NCBI RefSeq assembly: GCF_002177135.1
Contig: NZ_MWPH01000003.1
Coordinates: forward strand, 701,644-765,643
Length of the DNA: 64,000 bases
Direction: 5' to 3'
Origin: Natronolimnobius baerhuensis
GTDB taxonomy: Archaea; Halobacteriota; Halobacteria; Halobacteriales; Natrialbaceae
Part shown: in pieces, positions 34,980 to 45,832 of the stretch
Layout: every line of letters begins with the position of its first letter
Position numbering within the stretch: position 1 is the first letter of the stretch
Notes under the pieces: model-generated
Seen by the model: the letters and a program-made list of their open reading frames with translations, nothing else
Databases searched by the model: none
Told to the model about the DNA's origin: nothing
Position numbers and translations under genes: made by a program

Positions 34980-37900
34980 ATGTCGCTCGAGCCACGCGTC
35001 GACCCGGCCGCTGACCGGCGTGCGAACTACGACTACCGAAGCGAGGACGTTGACCGACCGGCACTGGTCGCGGATCTCGAGCGGGTCGCCGGCTGTTCGG
35101 TCCGTGCTGACTCCTACTCCAGACAACTGTACGCGACGGATGCAAGCGCCTACGAGGTGACGCCGATTGCCGTCGCGTTCCCCGAATCGACGGCCGACGT
35201 CGCCGCCGTGCTCGAGTACTGTTCGAATCGCGGTATTCCCGTCCTTCCGCGGGGCGGCGGAACGAGTCTCGCGGGCCAGACGGTCAATCGTGCCGTCGTC
35301 CTCGATTTCACGCGCCACATGAACGACATTCTCGAGGTCGATCCCGACACGCGGACCGCGACGGTCCAGCCGGGGACGATCCTCGGGACGCTCAACGAGA
35401 CGCTCGCAGCGTACGACCTGAAGTTCGCACCCGATCCCGCCTGGGGCGACAAAAGCGCGATTGGCGGTGCAATCGGCAACAACTCGACTGGCTCACACTC
35501 ACTGAAGTACGGCAAAACGGATGCCTACCTCGAGTCCGCCGAGGTCGTCCTCGCCGATGGCACCGTCACGGAGTTCGGCGAGGTCACACTCGAGGAACTC
35601 GCCGAACGGGCGGACCCCGAGGGGGATCTCGAGGGGCGGATCTACGCCAAAGTCGACCACATTCTCGACGAGGAGAGCGACCTGATCGACGACGCCTACC
35701 CCAATCTCAAGCGCAACGTCTCGGGGTACAATCTCGACCGACTCGTCGCAGAAGCTCAGGGTGACGGCCTTCCCGGCGATGAGGACACTGGCGAGGCGGG
35801 CACGGTCAACCTCGCCCGCTTGCTTGCCGGCAGCGAAGGCACGCTGGCAATCGTCACCGAGGCGACCGTCTCGCTCGAGCCGGTGCCCGAAACGAAGGCT
35901 GTCTCCCTGCTATGTTATCGTGACCTCCACGAAGCGATGGAAGACGTCGAACCGATCCTCGCACACGACCCCGCGGCGGTCGAGGTGCTCGACGACGTGC
36001 TGATCGACCTCGCGCGCGGAACCGCCGAGTTCGGCCCCGTTACCGGGATGTTGCCCGACGGCACGAACGCTGTTCTTCTCGTCGAGTTCTATGCCGAGGA
36101 TGCCGCCCACGGCCGCGAGCAGGTCGCTGGGCTGTTCGCGGATCGCTGTCCCGACGTGACGGCCGCAGACGAACCGGCCGCGGACGCACCACAAACGGAC
36201 GCCGAGACGCTCGCCATCGACGCCCTCGAGGCTTACGACGAAGCCGAACGCGCCAAACTGTGGAAGCTCCGCAAGTCCGGGCTCCCAATCTTGCTCTCGC
36301 GGACGACCGACGAGAAACACATCTCCTTTATCGAGGACACTGCGATTCCGCCCGCGCAGTTGCCGGAATTCGTCGAGCGTTTCGAGTCCATTCTCGAGGC
36401 CCACGACACCTACGCCGCGTTCTACGCCCACGCTGGCCCCGGCGTCCTTCACATTCGTCCGCTGATCAGCACGAAGACCGAGGTCGGCCTCGAGCAACTG
36501 CACGGAATCGCAGACGATGTGACCGATCTCGTCGTCGAACTCGGCGGGTCGGTTTCGGGCGAGCACGGCGACGGCCGGGCGCGCACCCAGTGGAATCGCA
36601 AACTCTACGGCGAGCAGTTGTGGGAGACGTTTCAAGAGCTCAAGACCGCATTCGACCCCGACTGGCTCCTCAATCCGGGCCAGGTTGTCTTCCGCGAGGA
36701 GAACCCGACCGACCTGCGCGAGCACCTGCGATTCGACCCTGACTACGAGTTCGAGGCCGGGTTCGAACCTGAACTCGAGTGGGACATCGACAACGGCATG
36801 CAGGGAATGGTCGAACTCTGTCACGGCTGCGGGGGCTGTCGCGGCGAGCAGTCCACGACTGGCGGCGTCATGTGTCCGACTTACCGGGCCAGCCACGAGG
36901 AGATCACGGCAACCCGCGGGCGTGCAAACGCACTCCGGCAGGCCATGAGCGGTGACTTGCCACCCGGTGAGGCCTTCTCCGACGAGTTCGTCGAGGAGGT
37001 CATGGGGCTGTGTATCGGCTGCAAGGGCTGTGCAATCGACTGCCCGAGCGAGGTCGACATGGCGAAGCTCAAAGCCGAGGTCACCCACGAGTACCACGAA
37101 CGAAACGGCGCGACGCTGCGGGATCGGCTCTTTGCCAACGTCGAGACGCTCTCGAGGATTGGCTCGCGGCTCGCGCCGCTGTCGAACGTCGCATCGTCGA
37201 TTCCGGGTGCTCGCACAGTGCTCGAGAAGACCATTGGAATCGCTGCTGACCGGCCGCTGCCGACGTTTCGTGAGACGACGTTCCGTGACTGGTTCGAGCA
37301 ACGAGACGGCTCCGCCGTCTCGGAAACGCGAGCGGCGACACCGCGAGCACGCGGCGGCGCGGCCGTTCCCGAGGACGAGGCGGTCCGGAAAGCCATCGTC
37401 TACCCCGACACGTACACGAACTACAGCAATCCCGAAGCGGGCAAAGCCGCCGTGGAGGTGCTCGAGGCCGCGGGCATCCACGTCGCCGTCCCAGACGACC
37501 TCGGCGATACGGGCCGACCGGCGTTCTCGAAGGGCTTTCTCGAGCGAGCCAGAGACACCGCCGTCGAGAACGTTGAAACGCTCGCGCCGCTGGTCGCCGA
37601 GGGCTGGGACGTAGTCGTCATCGAGCCGTCGGATGCGGTCATGCTCCAGTCGGACTATCTCGACTTGCTCGGTGACGAAGCGACGAAGACGCTCGCAGGC
37701 AGCACGTATGGCGTTTGTGAGTATATCGACACGTTCCGACTGGATGAGAACATCGCATTCGACGAGCCGGCGGAGCGACTCACCTATCACGGCCACTGCC
37801 ATCAGAAAGCAACCGCAAAAGATCACCACGCCGTCGGCGTCCTCCGGCGTGCTGGCTACGGTGTCGACCCGCTCGATTCGGGCTGTTGTGGCATGGCCGG

Positions 37901-38093
37901 CAGTTTCGGTTACGAAGCCGAACACGCCTCCATGAGCGATGCAATCGCGTCGATTCTGTACGAACAGGTCGACGACAGCGACGGCGACCGCGCCGTCGCA
38001 CCCGGAGCCTCCTGTCGCACCCAACTCGAGGCCCGACCGGCCGGCGAGAAGCCGCCAACGCCAATCGAACTGGTCGCAGACGCACTCGAGTAG
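34980..38093 (+). CDS. FAD and Fe-S dehydrogenase, D-lactate/2-hydroxyacid type
   Basis: A 1037-residue fusion. Residues about 40-230 form the FAD_binding_4 domain (VLPRGGGTSLAGQTV, IGGAIGNNSTGSHSLKYGKT); 290-570 the FAD-oxidase C domain (SGEHGDGRARTQW). Two [4Fe-4S] motifs follow, CHGCGGCRGEQ with CPTYRASHEE and CIGCKGCAIDCPSE. Residues about 800-1037 form a CCG heterodisulfide-reductase-like domain (HGHCHQKA, DSGCCGMAGSFGYE). This GlcD-GlpC layout suits respiratory D-lactate or glycolate dehydrogenases. A TATA-like box at 34948-34958 suggests a leaderless start. The substrate is inferred, not proven. Confidence 0.88.
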   Translation: MSLEPRVDPAADRRANYDYRSEDVDRPALVADLERVAGCSVRADSYSRQLYATDASAYEVTPIAVAFPESTADVAAVLEYCSNRGIPVLPRGGGTSLAGQTVNRAVVLDFTRHMNDILEVDPDTRTATVQPGTILGTLNETLAAYDLKFAPDPAWGDKSAIGGAIGNNSTGSHSLKYGKTDAYLESAEVVLADGTVTEFGEVTLEELAERADPEGDLEGRIYAKVDHILDEESDLIDDAYPNLKRNVSGYNLDRLVAEAQGDGLPGDEDTGEAGTVNLARLLAGSEGTLAIVTEATVSLEPVPETKAVSLLCYRDLHEAMEDVEPILAHDPAAVEVLDDVLIDLARGTAEFGPVTGMLPDGTNAVLLVEFYAEDAAHGREQVAGLFADRCPDVTAADEPAADAPQTDAETLAIDALEAYDEAERAKLWKLRKSGLPILLSRTTDEKHISFIEDTAIPPAQLPEFVERFESILEAHDTYAAFYAHAGPGVLHIRPLISTKTEVGLEQLHGIADDVTDLVVELGGSVSGEHGDGRARTQWNRKLYGEQLWETFQELKTAFDPDWLLNPGQVVFREENPTDLREHLRFDPDYEFEAGFEPELEWDIDNGMQGMVELCHGCGGCRGEQSTTGGVMCPTYRASHEEITATRGRANALRQAMSGDLPPGEAFSDEFVEEVMGLCIGCKGCAIDCPSEVDMAKLKAEVTHEYHERNGATLRDRLFANVETLSRIGSRLAPLSNVASSIPGARTVLEKTIGIAADRPLPTFRETTFRDWFEQRDGSAVSETRAATPRARGGAAVPEDEAVRKAIVYPDTYTNYSNPEAGKAAVEVLEAAGIHVAVPDDLGDTGRPAFSKGFLERARDTAVENVETLAPLVAEGWDVVVIEPSDAVMLQSDYLDLLGDEATKTLAGSTYGVCEYIDTFRLDENIAFDEPAERLTYHGHCHQKATAKDHHAVGVLRRAGYGVDPLDSGCCGMAGSFGYEAEHASMSDAIASILYEQVDDSDGDRAVAPGASCRTQLEARPAGEKPPTPIELVADALE

Positions 38094-38186
38094 TCGCAGT
38101 TGCGGACGGAGGGTCCTGCGGATGGAGAGTCGTTTGTTCAGTGCTGGCGGAAAACCCCTACACTTACCATGGCGGGTCATCAACCC

Positions 38187-38498
38187 ATGGCGACGATGAC
38201 ACCGGCCACGCTCCTCGTGCTGTTCTGTGCGGTGATGCTCGTCGTCGCTATTGGCCGGTTTATCCTTGCACAGCGCCGTGATTGGGTCGACTTCGGGGCG
38301 ATACTCGTCGTGTTCGGTATCACCGTGCTCTCGGGACTCTGGCTCGTTATCGTCCGCTCTTGGACCGAACTGGGCGGTTGGCTCACCGTCGCTGCTATCG
38401 GAATCGGGATGATCGCCCTTGGACTGGTACAGATCGTCCGCTACTGGAACGAGCCACGATACGAGTCGACACAGTCGCTCGAGGATAACGGATTCTGA
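38187..38498 (+). CDS. Small three-helix membrane protein
   Basis: About 103 residues with three helices (roughly 9-28, 36-56, 64-84) and a polar tail (WNEPRYESTQSLEDNGF). Possible starts are ATG 38169, 38187 and 38196; I chose 38187 (MATMTPATLL) because it precedes the first helix closely. No family is recognised. It follows the large dehydrogenase on the same strand, 93 bases downstream. Confidence 0.6.
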   Translation: MATMTPATLLVLFCAVMLVVAIGRFILAQRRDWVDFGAILVVFGITVLSGLWLVIVRSWTELGGWLTVAAIGIGMIALGLVQIVRYWNEPRYESTQSLEDNGF

Positions 38499-38767
38499 CG
38501 GTGCGTTGCTATTGTTGATCTGTCATTTATGCACGTCTCTGTAGTTTACTCGATTACGAAAACGGAGTTGTGGTTTTCATCCCACGGCCCGTGTAATTCG
38601 ACGAATGTCGACAGCCCCTTTGACCTCGAAAAAGGGGACAGTCGGGTCGTCACGACTGTATACTGGCCGAATCTGTCTGGGTGTCAAACTCGATCTCGTG
38701 CAACTTTTCCCGCGCTGCGATGGAAACAGTAGCTCTTTTACCCTTATCGAGGCACCGTATAGACGAA

Positions 38768-40030
<1,263 letters not shown>

Positions 40031-40132
40031 GCCAACTTTCGGACAGGGAGGCCGCTACATTTCATTTTCTCTGCGCGCTTGCTGTTGTTCACCTACCGCG
40101 TCACTACACGCTCGAGTGTTGGCTCGATTCGA

Positions 40133-41530
40133 TTAGTCGCTGATCGAATCTGTCTCGCCAGTCCGAGGAGTGGTGTGTGGCGGATCGTTTCGTGTCCGCT
40201 CGAGCAACCCAACCAGGCCCGCAATCGCGATGAATCCAAGCATGATGAGCGTCTCGAGGCCGGTTGGGTTGACGTCGGCGCTGGGGTCGATCACGACGAG
40301 GCTTGCCCCGATGAGACAGACGCCCAGCACGAGCGTTGCGGGTGCGAGGGTTGCTGGTGGGATCTGTGATGTCGGCACCGAGAGCATCGATTCGCGTCCG
40401 GCAATGGCATCGAGACTCGCATGCCGACCGCCGAGTGCGGTCGCAATGACGAGACTCGCGAGTAGCAACGGGCCGAGCCGGACGAATCCGAGTGCGGTCA
40501 AGAGGAAGAGGTAGCCGATTGCAAGCAGCCCCATCGTGCGCGTTCGCCAGCCGACGATTAGTGCGAGGCCTGTCGTGGTCTGGATAACGGCAAACACCAC
40601 CACCCAGGCACTCATGGCTGGAAGGACGAGACTCTCAATGAGTAGCCCGACCGGAGAGAGGTGCGTCGCTGCAATCGATTCGAACACCGCCGCTTGCGTC
40701 TCGGCTGCTGCCCAACCGGGCAGTCCGGGATCCGTCCGCACGAAGATTTCTTGCAGGAATCGGTAGCCGACGAAGATCCGAAGCCCGTCGGCCGCAACCA
40801 GCGTCGGCGTTCCGCCGCGCCAGACCGCGAGCAGTCCGCCCGCAGTGAGCGCGGTGAAAATCATCATCTCGAGGCCGATGAACTCGACGCGGGAGGCGTC
40901 GACAGCCAGAATCGAGAGCAGGTAGTAGACGGAAATCAGGCTCAACCCTGCTGCGAGTCCCGGGTACCAGCGCTTTGCAATCGGAAGTGGGTGGTTGAGA
41001 ACTCGAGTGAGTCGGCCGATGGCGTCCGGTCGAGACTCGAGGATAGCATCGAGTCCGTAGTAGCGGCCCGCGTTCGCGACGAAGACGAAGACAATCGGGA
41101 CGGTAAATAGCGGCGACGTTCGGATCGTCCCGAAGTGAAACACGGGCAGGAAGTACAGCAGTCCACAGATTGCTGCAGGGCGCGTCCAGAGGCCGACGAT
41201 CAGCGCGAGTGCGGTAAGCAACTGCGCCGCGGTGGCAATGTAACTCCACTCGGCTGCGTAGGGAATCACGACGGTCTCGAGGAGCGTCGCGTACCAGCCG
41301 TAGACGCCGTCCTCAATCACTCGTTCGGAGACGCGCGTGATGTCGCCGCCGGCGTTTGCCCCGATCCAGTCCTCGTTCGGCCCCGACGCAAACGTGCCGA
41401 GTTTCCACCACCCGCCCGCGAACACTTCATACAGCAACAGCAGGCCGATAAAAACCCGCGTGCCAGCGATCCACGATCCTGCGGAATCTCCAACTGCCGG
41501 TTCATCATTGCCTCTCGTTTTCTCTAACAT
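40133..41530 (-). CDS. Membrane protein with two DoxX-like domains
   Basis: About 465 residues and 11-12 hydrophobic helices. Two halves look alike: each has an Arg-Phe/Val-x-x-G start (GTRVFIGLLLLYEVFAGGWW; GLRIFVGYRFLQEIFVR), an ALALIVGLWTR / GLALIVGWRTR helix end and a following helix. This is the DoxX/SURF4-like four-helix unit, here in tandem. DoxX proteins are small-subunit-type quinone-linked membrane proteins or redox partners; the function of the doubled form is unknown. ATG 41530 was chosen since it begins MLEKTRGNDE; another ATG lies eight codons upstream. Confidence 0.78.
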   Translation of the reverse strand: MLEKTRGNDEPAVGDSAGSWIAGTRVFIGLLLLYEVFAGGWWKLGTFASGPNEDWIGANAGGDITRVSERVIEDGVYGWYATLLETVVIPYAAEWSYIATAAQLLTALALIVGLWTRPAAICGLLYFLPVFHFGTIRTSPLFTVPIVFVFVANAGRYYGLDAILESRPDAIGRLTRVLNHPLPIAKRWYPGLAAGLSLISVYYLLSILAVDASRVEFIGLEMMIFTALTAGGLLAVWRGGTPTLVAADGLRIFVGYRFLQEIFVRTDPGLPGWAAAETQAAVFESIAATHLSPVGLLIESLVLPAMSAWVVVFAVIQTTTGLALIVGWRTRTMGLLAIGYLFLLTALGFVRLGPLLLASLVIATALGGRHASLDAIAGRESMLSVPTSQIPPATLAPATLVLGVCLIGASLVVIDPSADVNPTGLETLIMLGFIAIAGLVGLLERTRNDPPHTTPRTGETDSISD

Positions 41531-41683
41531 CTCTAGGCACAAATTTACCAACAAATAATAAATCTAACTAAGTATTTATTAAACTTGGCGCTACTCGAGC
41601 CAGTCCAGAGCGGTGAGTATCGGCGGGTATCCCATCGACTGAAACGATAACACTCTCCTCGAGCGGGCGGCTACGAGCGGGCA

Positions 41684-42154
41684 ATGACAGACGTACGCGT
41701 CGTCGGTGTCGACGAGCCAGCCACGCGAGCGGATGCGTTCGACGTTCGACAGACCGTCTTCGTCGAGGAACAGGGCGTCGACGAGGACCTCGAGTACGAC
41801 GCACACGACGAACCCGATGCGAGCGCGGATCATTTCGTCGCCTACGACGGCGAGGGCGAGGGCACGACCGGCGAGCCGGTTGGTGCCGCGCGACTGCGCG
41901 AATACGACTCCGGTATCGGCAAAGTCGAACGCGTCGCCGTCCTCGAGTCCCACCGCGAAGCCGGCGTCGGCCGAGCGCTCATGGCGGCTGTCGAAACACA
42001 GGCTCGAGAACGCGGTTTCGAGTCGCTGAAACTGCACTCACAGACGCGTGCAGCGCCGTTTTACGACCGGCTTGGATACGACCGCCACGGGGAGAAGTTC
42101 GAAGAGGCTGGTATCCCACACGTCGAGATGCGAAAATCGCTGTCGACCGACTGA
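41684..42154 (+). CDS. GNAT-family N-acetyltransferase
   Basis: A 156-residue acetyltransferase. The N-terminal RQTVFVEEQGVDEDLEYDAH segment and the acetyl-CoA loop VAVLESHREAGVGRALM are those of the ElaA/YjcF-like GNAT group; LHSQTRAAPFYDRLGYDRHG is the family C-terminal motif. It uses acetyl-CoA to acetylate an unidentified amine. It ends 27 bases before the end of the convergent SDR gene. Confidence 0.9.
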   Translation: MTDVRVVGVDEPATRADAFDVRQTVFVEEQGVDEDLEYDAHDEPDASADHFVAYDGEGEGTTGEPVGAARLREYDSGIGKVERVAVLESHREAGVGRALMAAVETQARERGFESLKLHSQTRAAPFYDRLGYDRHGEKFEEAGIPHVEMRKSLSTD

Positions 42155-42181
42155 GTTCGTCCGCGGACGCCGTCGCTCGTG

Positions 42182-42940
42182 TTACTGCGCGAGATAGCCG
42201 CCTTCGACGGGGAGCGTGGTGCCAGTTACGCGCGAGGAGAGATCCGAGGCGAGAAAGACCACGGCGTTAGCGATCTCCTCGGGGTCGGCGAGGCCGGGCA
42301 TCGGCTCAGTGTTCTGGAACTGTTCTTCCATCTCGGGGTGTTCCTCGATGGTCCGTTCGATCATTTCCGTGCGAACGATCCCTGGCGCGACGGCGTTCGC
42401 GCGGATGCCATCCTCGGCGTACTCGAGTGCCGCGTACTTGGTGAGGTGACTGACGGCGGCTTTGGCGGCACCGTAGCCACTGTACTGCGGGACGGCGACT
42501 TCGCCGCCAATCGAGGACGCGCTGATGATTGAGCCGCCACCATCGGCCAGCATCGCTTCGATGCCGTATTTCATCCCGTACCAGACGCCTTTCAGATTTA
42601 CGTCGATCACCTGCTCGAACGCGTCGTTGTCGTACTCCTCGAGTTTGGCAACCGGGCCTTCGATAGCCGCGTTGTTGTAGAGGATGTCCAGTCCGCCGTA
42701 CTCGTCGACGGCGGTCTCGATCATCGCCTTCGCGTCGTCGGGGTCAGAAACATCCGTTTCGACGAACGTTGCCTCACCGCCTGCATCGGTGATCGTCTCG
42801 ACGGTCGCCTCGCCGCCCTCGACGTCGATATCTGCTACGACGACGGCCGCGCCGTGGTCGGCGAACGTCGTCGCCGTTTCCCGTCCAATTCCCGATCCTG
42901 CGCCGGTGATTACTGCAATCTGGTCCTCGAGTAGAGCCAT
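42182..42940 (-). CDS. Short-chain dehydrogenase, classical type
   Basis: A 252-residue classical SDR. VITGAGSGIGRETATTFA binds the cofactor, ADIDVEGGEAT suggests NAD preference (Asp after beta-2), LYNNAAIEG is the NNAG-like motif, ISASSIGGE carries the catalytic Ser and YSGYGAAKAAVSHLT the Tyr/Lys. GYLAQ ends the protein as in 3-oxoacyl-reductase or glucose dehydrogenase relatives. ATG 42940 (MALLEDQ) is favoured; the 40 codons upstream are not conserved-looking. The substrate is unknown. Confidence 0.9.
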   Translation of the reverse strand: MALLEDQIAVITGAGSGIGRETATTFADHGAAVVVADIDVEGGEATVETITDAGGEATFVETDVSDPDDAKAMIETAVDEYGGLDILYNNAAIEGPVAKLEEYDNDAFEQVIDVNLKGVWYGMKYGIEAMLADGGGSIISASSIGGEVAVPQYSGYGAAKAAVSHLTKYAALEYAEDGIRANAVAPGIVRTEMIERTIEEHPEMEEQFQNTEPMPGLADPEEIANAVVFLASDLSSRVTGTTLPVEGGYLAQ

Positions 42941-43205
42941 GTTGCTGTGGTTCACCGGCATGGCAATTAGCCGTGCTGGTGGAAACGCCATGGTCACCGA
43001 GGCGACGCTCCGTTCCATCTCCCATGACGTATTGGAGGTTATGGGCAACCGACAAACCACGTCTATCGAACGGTTCAGCCGAAGCCGTGGCCGAAGTCGA
43101 TGCGAACACGACCTCGAAACTGGTCAACAACCGCGACGATGCAGCGGCGTCGCTTCGCAAACAGTAGTCATGCACCTGCCGCCACACTCGAGTTGGTTTC
43201 GCCGA

Positions 43206-43844
43206 TCAGTGTTCCCCACCGAGTCTCGAGACGAGAAAGTCACTGACTGCGTCGGCGACCTGCTGTTGCTGTGAGACGAAGAAGTGATCGGCTGCGAGTG
43301 AGACGAGGTCGACTGGCTGACGAGTTTTGTCTCCGTCGGACTCGGGAGTGCGCCCTTGGAGGTGATCGACTAGTGGCTCCCATTCGACTGTCGTATCACG
43401 TTCGCCGTAGACGATCTGGAGGGGACACTCGAGGGCAGAAAGTGCCGCACAGGCATCGAGGTCGGCGGCGAGTCGTGCGGTGGGTGCAATTGCCGAGACG
43501 GCGGTGACCGGGGGATCGGCGTCCGCGGCGGCGAGGATCGCAAGCGTCGCGCCGAAACTGTAGCCACAGAGGCCGACGCGGTCGTAGCGGTCGGCTGCCC
43601 AGCGAATCGCGTTCTGTACGTCAGTACGCTCTCCATAGCCCTCGTCCCACGGCCCGTAATCGAATCTGAGGCAGGCGATTCCTGCCTCGGTGAGTGCGTC
43701 GCTGACGGCGACCAACCGCGTATCGCTGCGCGACCCTCGCTGCTGGGGGTGGGGCGGACACGCGACGACGAGTGTGTCTGCGTCGTCCGGGCCGTCGAGC
43801 GTCCCTCGTACGTCGCGCGCACCGGGAACGAGCACATCGCTCAT
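43206..43844 (-). CDS. Alpha/beta hydrolase, dienelactone hydrolase-like
   Basis: A 212-residue alpha/beta hydrolase of the small UPF0227/KANL3-like or dienelactone hydrolase-like type. The oxyanion side is VVACPPHPQQRGSRSD, the nucleophile elbow GYSFGATLA, the acid in IVYGERDTTVEW and the His in AADHFFVSQQQQ. No signal peptide is seen. The substrate is unknown. Confidence 0.85.
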   Translation of the reverse strand: MSDVLVPGARDVRGTLDGPDDADTLVVACPPHPQQRGSRSDTRLVAVSDALTEAGIACLRFDYGPWDEGYGERTDVQNAIRWAADRYDRVGLCGYSFGATLAILAAADADPPVTAVSAIAPTARLAADLDACAALSALECPLQIVYGERDTTVEWEPLVDHLQGRTPESDGDKTRQPVDLVSLAADHFFVSQQQQVADAVSDFLVSRLGGEH

Positions 43845-44082
43845 AGCTGGTGTTTGATGGCCAGCGTAATCAATTCGAGGACGTGTGACTGCGAGACCGT
43901 TTCGTGGACGGATCGACGGTATTCTGGTGCACCGTCAATGGAGGAGAGAGATCTCGAGAGGAGAACTGCGGTCTCGGTTGTGGATTGGTGCGGTCGTACT
44001 CTCGTCGTTGCTGTCGTCCACCCAGTACCTCCGAGCGCAGTGGCAGCGATCAAGCATTTCTCTGTCTGTCGTTGATGTGATG

Positions 44083-44089
44083 TTTTTAA
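44083..44089 (+). promoter_or_regulatory. TATA box of pspA
   Basis: TTTTTAA at 44083-44089, in a GATG(T)5AAGGG context, lies 28 bases before the pspA ATG. AGGAG directly before the ATG (44108-44112) could act as a weak ribosome site. The 270-base region upstream, back to 43845, holds no recognisable gene. Confidence 0.5.
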
Positions 44090-44113
44090 GGGTGACGAGC
44101 GATAGGTAGGAGT

Positions 44114-44986
44114 ATGGGCATCCTCTCTCGGACCTCCTACGTCATCCGGTCGAAGATCAACTCCATCCTCAACCGGGCCGAGGACCCGACCGAAACGCTC
44201 GACTATTCCTACGAGCAGATGCGTGACCAGCTTCAGGAGGTCAAACGCGGTATCGCCGACCTGACGACACAGAAAAAGCGCCTCGAGATGCAAAAACGCC
44301 GTCTCGAGGATAACGTCGAGAAGCACAACGAGCAGGCTCGCACGGCGGTCCAACAGGACCGCGAAGATCTGGCACGACGAGCACTCGAGAAGAAGAAGAC
44401 GAAGATGAACCAGATCGAGGATCTGGATCGTCAGATTGCGGATCTCCAAAAGCAACAAGATAGCCTGATCGACCAGAAAAACGAGTTACAGGCTCGTATC
44501 GAGGAGTTCCGGACGAAAAAGGAGACGATGAAGGCCCGCTACGAGGCAGCCGATGCGAGTTCGACGGTGTCGGAAGCGATGACCGCGACCGGCGAGGAGT
44601 TCGAAGATGTCGGGCGCGCTATCGAACGCGCCGAAGAGCAGACCGAGGATATGGAGGCGCGAGCTGCGGCACTCGACGAACTGAAAGAAACCGGCGCGTT
44701 CGACGATGTCATGTCCGACAAGGACAATATCGACCGCGAACTCGAGGAACTCTCGACCGGCAGCGGCGTCGAAGCCGAACTCGAGACGCTCAAATCGGAT
44801 GTTGGAGGGGGAGAAACGGATACTGCCACAGAGACGGACGCCGAGTCAGTTGACGAGGAGGTCACACCGGACCCAGAGCCTGCTGGTGATGTCGACGAAA
44901 GCGACCTCGAAGCACTCGAGGACGACGTCGATGATTCGGAAGTCGAAGCCGAACTCGCGGAACTCAAAGACGAAGAAAGCAACTGA
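44114..44986 (+). CDS. pspA: PspA/IM30-family membrane stress protein
   Basis: A 290-residue PspA/Vipp1 homologue, a peripheral membrane protein that forms ESCRT-III-like rods and protects damaged membranes. The amphipathic N terminus is MGILSRTSYVIRSKINSIL; RAEDPTETLDYSYEQMRDQL is the family motif and residues 30-190 are continuous coiled coil (QKKRLEMQKRRLEDNVEKHN). The C-terminal 70 residues form an acidic low-complexity extension ending in LAELKDEESN, which aligns with the ELxxLK-type ends of archaeal members. Confidence 0.93.
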   Translation: MGILSRTSYVIRSKINSILNRAEDPTETLDYSYEQMRDQLQEVKRGIADLTTQKKRLEMQKRRLEDNVEKHNEQARTAVQQDREDLARRALEKKKTKMNQIEDLDRQIADLQKQQDSLIDQKNELQARIEEFRTKKETMKARYEAADASSTVSEAMTATGEEFEDVGRAIERAEEQTEDMEARAAALDELKETGAFDDVMSDKDNIDRELEELSTGSGVEAELETLKSDVGGGETDTATETDAESVDEEVTPDPEPAGDVDESDLEALEDDVDDSEVEAELAELKDEESN

Positions 44987-45066
44987 GCGGCTGGGCGACT
45001 GTGGGTTTGCCGTCCCGGCTGTCCCAATCGCTGCTGTCATTTCTTGGTGAGGACAACCGCTCGCTA

Positions 45067-45573
45067 TTACGTCGGCGTTCCAACGACCGTGATGTCGTAG
45101 TCCGCGATATCTGCAGGGTCCTCGAGGATGACGACCTGAAACTCCCAGGTCGTTTCAGCCGCGAGGTCGCCGGTGCTCGCGAGGTAGCGTCCGATCTGAT
45201 CGCCGGCGTCGTTGTAGACGCGCACGCGGACTTCGGCGAGTTCGATGCGACTCGAGTCGGTGTTTTCGACGGTCCCTTGGACTGTCGAACCGAGGTAATC
45301 GTCTTCGAGGACGAACTCGTGGTCTTCGAGTCCGAGTGACTGAACGCGGGTCACGCCTTCGTGTGTGTCCTGTTCGGCGACCGACTCGGCAGCCGTCATC
45401 TCTTCGGCACTCCGTGGGTCGCCGTCGACGTCTCCCACCTCGCCGTCTTCGAACTGTGGGTTGCCATCGAGTGAGACGCCGTCGTCCTCGAGACAGCCTG
45501 CGAGGGCGACTCCCGTTATCCCCGTCAGTCCGACGAGCAGTGATCGCCGCGTCAGCGCTCGCTCGTCACTCAT
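45067..45573 (-). CDS. Tat-exported lipoprotein with FxLYD-type domain
   Basis: A 168-residue protein starting LTRRSLLVGLTGITGVALAG-C: a twin-arginine signal with a lipobox ending in Cys27, the common route for haloarchaeal lipoproteins. The mature part has an acidic linker and then a beta-rich domain (DYLGSTVQGTVENTDSSRIE, VRVYNDAGDQIGRYLASTGD, WEFQVVI) typical of the FxLYD family. It is presumably anchored on the outer face of the membrane. Function is unknown. Convergent with pspA, 80 bases away. Confidence 0.85.
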   Translation of the reverse strand: MSDERALTRRSLLVGLTGITGVALAGCLEDDGVSLDGNPQFEDGEVGDVDGDPRSAEEMTAAESVAEQDTHEGVTRVQSLGLEDHEFVLEDDYLGSTVQGTVENTDSSRIELAEVRVRVYNDAGDQIGRYLASTGDLAAETTWEFQVVILEDPADIADYDITVVGTPT

Positions 45574-45832
45574 TGCTCACGACTCCCCGTTTGGGTGTGA
45601 TGTCCTCATGCTCATGAGTACGGTGTGCTCGTGGGTGCTGTTCGGTTCTCGCCCCATGCGCTCGAGCGGCGATGTTGTCACCGGTCATAGCAGTATCGAC
45701 ACGGTAGAGACCTGTCAGTGTACACCCTGAACCTGAACGGAGACTGGCCTCGAGTCGGCTTCGACGGGGACCACTCGCGTCACCTCCCTGTGCAACGCAT
45801 GGCCTTATTGGCCAGTGTCCTGAGGTGACTGT

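Noticed and set aside
35910..38183. 757-codon frame on the minus strand opposite the FAD/Fe-S dehydrogenase
   Set aside because: The plus strand encodes clear FAD and Fe-S motifs; the antisense translation is a codon-bias shadow.
38529..38732. Small ORF upstream of icd
   Set aside because: No conserved motif, no promoter, and it overlaps the icd promoter region; a short CCCCTTT/AAAGGGG inverted repeat at 38615-38637 is the only structure there.
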